Shown here in pieces: positions 58,179 to 64,000 of a DNA stretch of 64,000 nt. The position numbers and the translations under genes were made by a program. The notes beneath the pieces were generated by a model. That model saw only the letters and a program-made list of their open reading frames with translations, was not told the DNA's origin and made no database searches. Source of the stretch: DATBLE01 sp963837265 (GTDB lineage Bacteria > Actinomycetota > Thermoleophilia > Gaiellales > Gaiellaceae); NCBI GenBank assembly GCA_963837265.1, contig CAWIMQ010000002.1:434001-498000 (forward strand), written 5' to 3'. The first letter of the stretch is position 1, and the number at the start of each line of letters is the position of its first letter.

Positions 58179-59183
58179 ATGGCAACGGAGCTGGGAGCCG
58201 ACCGGACGGCGCTCGCCGGCAGGGACTACATCGAGACGATCGACTGGACGGTCGAGGAGATCGAGACGGCGCTCGCCGTCTCGGCGGAGCTGAAGGCGGC
58301 GTTCCGGAACGGCGAGCCGCACCGGCTGCTCCCGGACAAGACGCTCTTCATGCTCTTTCTCGACAAGTCGACCAGGACGCGAAACGCCTTCGAGTCGGGC
58401 ATGACCCAGCTCGGCGGCCACGCGATCTACCTCGACGCGGAGAAGACGCAGGTCGCGCACGGCGAGAGCCCCAAGGACATGGGGATCATCCTCTCCCGCT
58501 ACGGCCACGGCCTCGCGATCCGCCACGACCTCGCCCCGTACGAGGGCAACGCGTGGATGCGGGAGATCGCCCGCTGGGCCGACGTCCCGCTGATCAACCT
58601 CCAGTGCGACGTCGACCACCCGACGCAGACGCTCGCCGACCTGATGACCCTGCGCGAGCAGCGGGGGAAGGATCTCCGCGGCCTGCGCGTCGCCGTCTCG
58701 TGGGCGTATGCGCCCTCGTACGCGAAGCCGCTCTCGGTGCCGCAGGGGCTCGTCTCCCTGCTGCCCCGGTTCGGAATGGACGTCGTCCTCGCCCACCCGC
58801 CGGGCTGGGAGCTGATGCCCGAGGTCCGGGAGCGCTCGGAGGCGGCCGCGCGGGCCGCCGGCGGCTCGATCACCTACGTCGACGACATGGACGAGGCGTT
58901 CGCGGGCGCGGACGTCGTCTACCCGAAGTCGTGGGGCCGGATCGACGCCTTCAGCCGCGAGGCCGAGGCGCTCGCCGAGTCGAAGCAGTACGAGGGCTGG
59001 ATCTGCGACGCCCGCCGCATGTCGCTGGCGAAGCCGGACGCGCTCTACATGCACTGCCTACCGGCCGACCGCGGCACCGAGGTCACCGACGAGGTGATCG
59101 ACGGCCCGCAGTCGGTCGTCTACGACGAGGCCGAGAACCGCATGCACACCGGCAAGGCGCTGTGCGCCCTCACCATGGCTTAG
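58179..59183 (+). CDS. ygeW: YgeW-like carbamoyltransferase
   Basis: A 334-residue carbamoyltransferase of the YgeW group. Carbamoyl-phosphate loop FLDKSTRTRNAFE (STRTR 64-68), NLQCDVDHPTQTLADLM, the SWAYAPSYAKPLSVPQG segment that marks the YgeW subgroup, and MHCLPADRGTEV. It shares only the loop with the PyrB-like gene upstream. In the purine/ureide loci such a protein forms carbamoyl phosphate from a carbamoyl compound, feeding carbamate kinase. AAGGAG upstream of ATG. Ends at the pair of hairpin elements. Confidence 0.87.
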   Translation: MATELGADRTALAGRDYIETIDWTVEEIETALAVSAELKAAFRNGEPHRLLPDKTLFMLFLDKSTRTRNAFESGMTQLGGHAIYLDAEKTQVAHGESPKDMGIILSRYGHGLAIRHDLAPYEGNAWMREIARWADVPLINLQCDVDHPTQTLADLMTLREQRGKDLRGLRVAVSWAYAPSYAKPLSVPQGLVSLLPRFGMDVVLAHPPGWELMPEVRERSEAAARAAGGSITYVDDMDEAFAGADVVYPKSWGRIDAFSREAEALAESKQYEGWICDARRMSLAKPDALYMHCLPADRGTEVTDEVIDGPQSVVYDEAENRMHTGKALCALTMA

Positions 59184-59186
59184 TCG

Positions 59187-59400
59187 ACGTGGGGGAACCC
59201 ATGGTCCCCCCACGCGCCCCCTCCTACCGCACGCTCGCTACGCTCGCGTCGCCTGCTGACGGCAAACCGTTCGGGGCCGCGCCCGCCAGGCCGGTCGCGG
59301 CGACACACGTGGGGGAACCCATGGTTCCCCCACGCGCCCCCTCCTCCCGCTCGCTCGCTACGCTCGCGTCGCCCGGCGACGGCAAACCGTTCGAGGCGCG
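59187..59400. repeat. Two 120-bp direct repeats carrying the GGGGGAACCC hairpin
   Basis: Copies start at 59187 and 59307 with identical spacing. Each has the hairpin (arms GTGGGGGAAC/GTTCCCCCAC at 59309-59333; one mismatch in the first copy), CGCGCCCCCTCC, GCTCGCTACGCTCGCGTCGCC, and GACGGCAAACCGTTCG. They fill the 253-bp gap 59184-59436 between ygeW-like and carbamate kinase genes. Likely a terminator or processed 3' end in the middle of the operon. Confidence 0.85.
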
Positions 59401-59436
59401 GCTATGCCCGGCCTTCGTCCAGAAGGGAGGCGTGGA

Positions 59437-60387
59437 ATGAAGGCGAAGACGGCGGTCGTCGCCATCGGGGGGAACTCGCTGATCAGGGATCGCGAGCACC
59501 AGTCCGTCCGCGACCAGTACGTTGCCGCCGGCGAGACCTGCTGGCACATCGCCTCGATGATCCGGGACGGCTGGAACGTGGCGATCGGCCACGGGAACGG
59601 GCCGCAGGTGGGCTTCATCCTCCGGCGGTCCGAGCTGGCCGCCCACGAGCTGCACGAGGTGCCGCTGGACGTCTGCGGCGCCGACACGCAGGGGGCGATC
59701 GGGTATGCGCTCGCCCAGAACCTCGAGAACGACTTCCGCCGTCTCGGGCTCGACCGCCACGCGGTCACGGTGGTCACCCAGGTCGAGGTCGCCGCCGACG
59801 ACCCGGCGTTCGCCGAGCCGTCGAAGCCGATCGGCTCGTTCATGGACGAGGAGACCGCGCTCGGCCGCAGCGACCGGGACGGCTGGGCGGTCCGGGAGGA
59901 CGCCGGACGTGGGTGGCGCCGCGTGGTCGCCTCGCCCGCGCCGCTCCGGATCGTCGAGGTGGACGCGATCCGGTCGCTGCTCGACGCCGGCTTCGTCGTG
60001 ATCTCGGTGGGCGGGGGCGGCATCCCCGTCGTCGCGGACGAGGAGGGAAACCTCGCCGGCGTCGCGGCGGTGATCGACAAGGACCTCGCCTGCGCGCTGC
60101 TCGCCACCTGCATCGACGCCGAGCTGCTGCTCATCACCACCGCGGTCGCCCAGGTGTCGGTCGACTTCGGCACCCCGGAGGAGCGGCCGATCGACAGGAT
60201 GACGCTCGCCGAGGCGCGGGCGTACCTCGCCGAGGGCACGCATTTCGCCGAGGGGAGCATGGCGCCGAAGATCCGGGCGGTGATCGGCTTCCTCGAGCGC
60301 GGCGGCGCCCGCGCGATCATCACCGACCCCCAGAGCGTGGAGCGGGCGCTCGCCGGGGAGGCCGGCACGCACGTCGTCCCTGGCTGA
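59437..60387 (+). CDS. Carbamate kinase (YqeA/ArcC-like)
   Basis: A 316-residue amino-acid-kinase-family carbamate kinase: VVAIGGNSLIRDREHQSV, VAIGHGNGPQVG, PLDVCGADTQGAIGYAL, VVISVGGGGIPVV, VAAVIDKDLACALLA and AEGSMAPKIRAVIGFLE. It converts carbamoyl phosphate and ADP to ATP and carbamate, the ATP-yielding end of ureide or arginine breakdown. AGAAGGGAGG precedes ATG 59437. No arginine deiminase is present, so the donor is more likely the YgeW-like step. The last 24 codons recur at 63240-63314. Confidence 0.93.
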   Translation: MKAKTAVVAIGGNSLIRDREHQSVRDQYVAAGETCWHIASMIRDGWNVAIGHGNGPQVGFILRRSELAAHELHEVPLDVCGADTQGAIGYALAQNLENDFRRLGLDRHAVTVVTQVEVAADDPAFAEPSKPIGSFMDEETALGRSDRDGWAVREDAGRGWRRVVASPAPLRIVEVDAIRSLLDAGFVVISVGGGGIPVVADEEGNLAGVAAVIDKDLACALLATCIDAELLLITTAVAQVSVDFGTPEERPIDRMTLAEARAYLAEGTHFAEGSMAPKIRAVIGFLERGGARAIITDPQSVERALAGEAGTHVVPG

Positions 60388-60449
60388 TCCTGCCCGTGTC
60401 CGGCCCTGCCCCGCGGAGTGCCACGCGTCGGGCGGTCGTAAAGCCGGTC

Positions 60450-61907
60450 TCAGGCGGCGCGAGACGGCTGCCGGCGCTGGAGCTCGATCACGCCGTCGTG
60501 GTCCTGCTCGGCGCGCTCGTTGCGGTCGAACTTGTCCCAGCCCTTCTCGCTGCGGAGGAAGCTGACCGTTCCGCGGTAGCGCGCCCACATCAGGATCGGG
60601 CGGTAGACGACGAGCTCCAAAGGGCCGAGCGCGAGCAGGCGCACGATGTGCCGCAGGCGATACGCGCGCGTCGAGATGTCCTCCATCAGCACGGCCGCGC
60701 TCGTCAGGACGGCAAGGCCGAACGTCATCGACGCCAGGAAGACGACGTAGACCTGCCAGGAGAAGACGCCCATCGCGATCCCCGTGACGAGCGTGGCGAT
60801 CCCGAGCGCCTCGAACGGCAGCCCGAGACCCTCCCCGAGGAGCATCAGCGGCACGCCGACGAGGCCGACGAGCCCGTAGCGCGGGTTGCAGGTCATCCGG
60901 CGGTAGCTCCAGAGCGTCTCGAGCGTCACGCGCTGCCAGCGGGCACGCTGGGAGACGAGCGCGCGTACGCGAGCGGGCGCCTCCGTTCGCGCGACCATCT
61001 CCGGGATCGACAGGATCCGATAGGGCTGCCCCGTGCGCCGCATGTGCTCGTGCACGCGGAACGTCAGCTCGATGTCCTCGCAGCTGAAGCCGGTCGACCA
61101 GCCGCCGACCTCCTCGATGACGTCCCGGCGCCAGAGGCCGAACGCGCCGCTCACGCACATCATGAAGCCGAGCCGGCTCCAGCCGAGCCTGGTGTTCAGG
61201 AACGATCGCAGGTACTCGAGGTGCTGGAAGTTGCTCAGCAAGGTCGCGTCGATCAGCTCCCGGTCCTCCTGTCGCCTGCCGATGGTCGTCTCGGGACGCG
61301 AGGCGACGGCGATGTGGCCGGTGACTCCGATCACGCGCTGCGGATCGGCGGCCGCGAGCCGCATGCAGTTCAGCAGCGCATCGGGCTCGTACAGGGTGTC
61401 GCCGTCCAGCAGGAGCACGTAGCGGTAGCGCGCGTAGTTGAGGCCGCAGTTGCTCGCGTCCGCCTTCGTCCCTCCGTTCTCCTTCCGTACCACCTTGACG
61501 CGCTCGTGCCTGCGGCTGCGATACACGCCCGTCACGGGTGCGCACTCGACGATCCGCCGCTCGTAGTAGCCGAACGGCTCGAGGTCGAGCTCGCGGTCGA
61601 GCACCTCGAACGTGCGATCGGTCGATCCGTCGTCGACGACGATCACCTCGAGCTCGGGGTAGTCGAAGGCGAGCACCGACTGCACCGTGGTCACGACCAT
61701 GCCCTCCTCGTTGTAGGCGGGCACGATCACGCTCACCGGCGGCGTGAACCGCGAGCGACCGAGGACGTCGAAGCTCTCCGCGAGGGTCTCGCGCGCCCGG
61801 ATCGTGTTGTCGAGGGCGGAGACGATCAGCAGCAGCGCCGACATCGCGTACACCGCGAGCATGTACCCGAGACAGACGAGCGTCCCCCAGTAGACGGCGG
61901 CGTGCAT
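60450..61907 (-). CDS. Membrane family-2 glycosyltransferase (processive type)
   Basis: A 485-residue GT2 enzyme. N-terminal span (YMLAVYAMSALLLIVSAL), PPVSVIVPAYNEEGMV, VVDDGSTDRTF, KADASNCGL, LLDGDTLYEPDALL, SGAFGLWRRDVIEEVGGW, CEDIELTFRVHE, and the QRARWQRV motif of hyaluronan/cellulose-like synthases, then four or so C-terminal spans. Makes a polysaccharide or glycolipid at the membrane. ATG is four bases after the HEAT-protein stop, so they are one unit. Confidence 0.9.
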   Translation of the reverse strand: MHAAVYWGTLVCLGYMLAVYAMSALLLIVSALDNTIRARETLAESFDVLGRSRFTPPVSVIVPAYNEEGMVVTTVQSVLAFDYPELEVIVVDDGSTDRTFEVLDRELDLEPFGYYERRIVECAPVTGVYRSRRHERVKVVRKENGGTKADASNCGLNYARYRYVLLLDGDTLYEPDALLNCMRLAAADPQRVIGVTGHIAVASRPETTIGRRQEDRELIDATLLSNFQHLEYLRSFLNTRLGWSRLGFMMCVSGAFGLWRRDVIEEVGGWSTGFSCEDIELTFRVHEHMRRTGQPYRILSIPEMVARTEAPARVRALVSQRARWQRVTLETLWSYRRMTCNPRYGLVGLVGVPLMLLGEGLGLPFEALGIATLVTGIAMGVFSWQVYVVFLASMTFGLAVLTSAAVLMEDISTRAYRLRHIVRLLALGPLELVVYRPILMWARYRGTVSFLRSEKGWDKFDRNERAEQDHDGVIELQRRQPSRAA

Positions 61908-61911
61908 CGCC

Positions 61912-63129
61912 CTACCCTGTGATGTCGTCGATCAGGTCCGCTGCCCGGGTCGAGCCGGATGCGACCGCGCGCGTCACCGCCGCGCCCGCGACCGCCCGGC
62001 CGCCCGCCGCGAAGATCGACCGCAGCACGCGCAGCGCCAGCTCGTCGCCCGGCGAGCGTTCGAGCCTGCGCATCAGCCCGTTGACCACGCCGATGTTCTG
62101 CAGGACCTCGGCGGCGCCGTCGCGCACGAACGCGTCGTCGCTCTTCAGCGCGGGCAGGACCGCCGGCGCCACGTCGTCGCCGAGCTCCTGCAGCGCCTCC
62201 TTCGCCGCGGTTCGCACCCACCATCGCGGGTCGGCGAGGAGCGCGACCATCTCCGATGCGTGCTCGACCTGTCCGAGCCGCCCCAGGGCTCGGGCGGCGT
62301 GGACCCGCACGAACCAGACCGGATCGGCGAGCGCCGTCACCGCCGCAGGCGCGGCGAGCCTGCTCTCGCTGCGCGTGAGGCTCTTGAGGACGGCGGCGCG
62401 AACCTGCGGATCCTCGTCGACGACCAGGGCGGCGACCTCGAGCTCGAGCTCCGGGTCGCGATAGCGGGCGAGCAGAGTCGCTCCCCACTGGCGCAAGGCC
62501 GGGTCGGGCTCTTCGAGCAGCGGGCGAAGCAGGTCGCCGATGGGGGCCCGGAAGGCGTCCAGCTGCGCGGCGATCCTGGAGCGGGAGTAGCGGCCCTCGC
62601 GGAGCGCCGTCACGAGCATCGACGCACTTGCTCGGTCCGCCTGCGTTCCGAGGATCCCGACGGCGCCCCCGACGACGTCGGGATCGCGGTCACGAAGGGC
62701 CCGGGCGAGCTCCGGTCTCGCGACGTTCGAGCCGCCGAGCGACAGGATCCTCAGCGCCGCGAGCCGCCGCCACTTGTCGGTCTCGCTCCGGTGCGAGCGT
62801 GCACGGTTCACGATGCGACCACGTCCACGGGCGAGGAGCCGGCGGGCCGCGGCCTCGGCGACCGGGAGGGGAGTCGAGGCGTCGGCGGCGATGCCGGCGA
62901 GGGTCCGCCGCGGCAACCCCGCAAGCGCCTCCCGCGGTGAGGCCCCGCGGGCGAGGCGTCGACCGAAGACCCGACCGGCGGTGTGGAACGACAGCCCCGA
63001 GAGGTCGAAGAGAGCTCGGGTGACGATCACGTACGACGAGACGCCCACCCAGATGAGGATGAGCGCCCCGAGGGCGAGCGTGTAGGGGGAGATGAATGGA
63101 TCCACGGCTCCTGGTCCACCTATCGGCAT
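61912..63129 (-). CDS. Membrane-anchored HEAT-repeat protein
   Basis: A 405-residue protein. One membrane span (residues 12-33, TLALGALILIWVGVSSYVIV) is followed by a DLSGLSF-type linker, then HEAT/PBS-lyase-like repeats from about residue 110 (WRRLAALRILSLGG, VRAAVLKSLTRSESRLAAPAAVTALADPVWFVRVHAARALGRLGQ, WWVRTAAKEALQELG). No enzyme motif. Such a scaffold next to a GT2 enzyme probably organises or regulates the synthase. ATG at 63129 is preferred over a longer frame with a low-complexity leader. Confidence 0.83.
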   Translation of the reverse strand: MPIGGPGAVDPFISPYTLALGALILIWVGVSSYVIVTRALFDLSGLSFHTAGRVFGRRLARGASPREALAGLPRRTLAGIAADASTPLPVAEAAARRLLARGRGRIVNRARSHRSETDKWRRLAALRILSLGGSNVARPELARALRDRDPDVVGGAVGILGTQADRASASMLVTALREGRYSRSRIAAQLDAFRAPIGDLLRPLLEEPDPALRQWGATLLARYRDPELELEVAALVVDEDPQVRAAVLKSLTRSESRLAAPAAVTALADPVWFVRVHAARALGRLGQVEHASEMVALLADPRWWVRTAAKEALQELGDDVAPAVLPALKSDDAFVRDGAAEVLQNIGVVNGLMRRLERSPGDELALRVLRSIFAAGGRAVAGAAVTRAVASGSTRAADLIDDITG

Positions 63130-63227
63130 GGCCACGCGAAGCTGAAGCCGGCAGCCCGCTCGTTCCGAAGTGCGGGAACCAGCTCCTCGGACGCGCCGCC
63201 TCACCGGCAGCCCTACCGGCCCGATCA

Positions 63228-63314
63228 GGCGCGGCGCGCACGCCCGTCACCGACCCGGAGAGCGTCGAGCCGGCTCTCGCGGGCGAGGCGGGCACGCACG
63301 TCGTCCCGGGCTGA
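63228..63314 (+). pseudogene. Carbamate kinase 3'-end fragment
   Basis: The last 24 or so codons read TDPESVEPALAGEAGTHVVPG and stop at TGA 63312-63314, nearly identical to the end of the carbamate kinase at 59437-60387 (TDPQSVERALAGEAGTHVVPG). Weaker similarity extends back to GGC at 63228. Nothing of the rest of the gene is present, so it is a relic of a duplication or rearrangement. Confidence 0.75.
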
Positions 63315-63317
63315 GCC

Positions 63318-64000
63318 CTATCTTTGAGCCGGGGACGGCGGGGGTGCGGGCTCGCCGGGACGCACGATCGGGCGCACGGTGATCGAAAGGTCGATCTGGA
63401 ACGAGCCGTCCCGGCTGGCCAGCACGCGCCGGCCGGCACCGTAGTGGTCGCCCGGGCCGTACGAGACGGGAATCTGCTCGCCGACGGTCCCGGCCAGGAA
63501 GGTGATGCCCTTGAGAAGCCGTGGAGGCTGCGGGCCCGTGTAGACCGGGAGGTCGAAGGTCTGGGGGCCTTCCTTCGGGACGACCAGCTTTCCCTGGGAC
63601 GGCACCGTGAACCAGCGGGTCTGCGTGTACAGCCCGTCCCCGCGGCCCGGCACGGCGAGGCTGAACGTGGCCGGGCTTCCGCTCGTGGACCGTCCCACAC
63701 GCGCCCGCTCGACGACGAGCCGGACCGCGAACGAGGGGCTCGTCGAGCGGTCGACGACGACCGCCTTGGCCAGAGCGTCGGCGAAAGCCCGGTGCCCGCT
63801 CGGGTTCGGATGGGCGGTCCCGTCCTCGCTCCCCTCCTGCCGGTACGACTCCTCGATGTGGGTGAACCACGGCGACCCGGAGCAGTAGGCGTGGGGCTCG
63901 AACGCCTCCGTCACCCCGCCGACGTAGTTCCAGCTCCAGTCGACGGCGGCGCGCTTCTCCTCCGCGGCGAGGCGCGTCCCCCCGATCGCGATCTCCTCGC
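63318..64000 (-). CDS. SGNH/GDSL-hydrolase-like protein, 5' end outside the window
   Basis: The 3' 227 codons of a larger gene, open to the right edge. The N-terminal visible part has AHPNPSGHRAFADALA, the Asp/His-containing last block of SGNH-type esterases. Downstream is a beta-rich domain of about 130 residues (SFAVRLVVERARVGRSTSGS..., ASRDGSFQIDLSITVRPIV) with a proline-rich end. Likely secreted, but the signal peptide is out of view. Stop TGA at 63318-63320. Confidence 0.7.
   Translation of the reverse strand, partial: EEIAIGGTRLAAEEKRAAVDWSWNYVGGVTEAFEPHAYCSGSPWFTHIEESYRQEGSEDGTAHPNPSGHRAFADALAKAVVVDRSTSPSFAVRLVVERARVGRSTSGSPATFSLAVPGRGDGLYTQTRWFTVPSQGKLVVPKEGPQTFDLPVYTGPQPPRLLKGITFLAGTVGEQIPVSYGPGDHYGAGRRVLASRDGSFQIDLSITVRPIVRPGEPAPPPSPAQR

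Overview
The window is very GC-rich, densely coded DNA with many GTG starts and 4-bp stop/start overlaps. Two F420-type luciferase-like oxidoreductases, a DUF6636-type secreted protein, a DUF1918 protein and two families of short dispersed palindromes point to a deep-branching actinobacterium, most likely class Thermoleophilia (Gaiellales/Solirubrobacterales-like). That placement is inference from gene content. No rRNA, tRNA, CRISPR, prophage or insertion-sequence transposase was recognised.

Layout. 1-4688 (minus): an NAD-linked formate dehydrogenase operon (PAP2 phosphatase, NuoE/F-like subunit, small membrane protein, catalytic subunit). The catalytic subunit is read through an in-frame UGA, almost certainly selenocysteine, and runs off the left edge. 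4906-10906 (minus): a three-gene operon of a ThDP enzyme, an enolase-superfamily enzyme and a FAD/Fe-S oxidase. 11008-14131 (minus): a YihY-type membrane protein and an MFS carrier with a long tail. 14192-19200: an F420-type oxidoreductase, a ThuA-like protein, two Gfo/Idh/MocA oxidoreductases around a secreted protein, and a GlcG/HbpS-like protein. 19201-19671: tandem 50-bp repeats. 19672-22773: a giant RnfD/NqrB-like plus FG-GAP/UnbV fusion. 22835-29219: divergent sugar uptake and catabolism (ABC transporter on minus with a frameshifted binding protein; isomerase-like protein, xylulokinase-type kinase and SDR on plus). 29369-49193: housekeeping and stress genes: aconitase, two-component system, CBS proteins, CPx-ATPase, GNAT-acyl-CoA synthetase fusion, universal stress protein, tryptophanase-like lyase, sigma factor, AsnA, and RtcB with archease.

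49315-60387 (plus) is the most striking block. It holds two fold-type-II PLP enzymes, a PyrB-like carbamoyltransferase, a fused 2Fe-2S/molybdopterin hydroxylase resembling selenium-dependent xanthine dehydrogenases, an SsnA-like amidohydrolase, a luciferase-like oxidoreductase, a YgeW-like carbamoyltransferase and a carbamate kinase. This matches the logic of the enterobacterial/clostridial ygeW-ygeX-ssnA-xdh-yqeA purine-degradation loci, in which ring nitrogen ends as carbamoyl phosphate and yields ATP through carbamate kinase. Together with the Sec-type formate dehydrogenase it suggests selenium use in this lineage; no sel genes are in the window.

60450-64000 (minus): a membrane glycosyltransferase with a HEAT-repeat partner, a leftover carbamate-kinase 3' fragment, and the end of an SGNH-type hydrolase running off the right edge. 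Two dispersed palindrome families (cores GGGGTC-T/A-GACCCC and GGGGGAACCC) recur in intergenic gaps, and one copy sits inside a partial duplication at the start of a response regulator.
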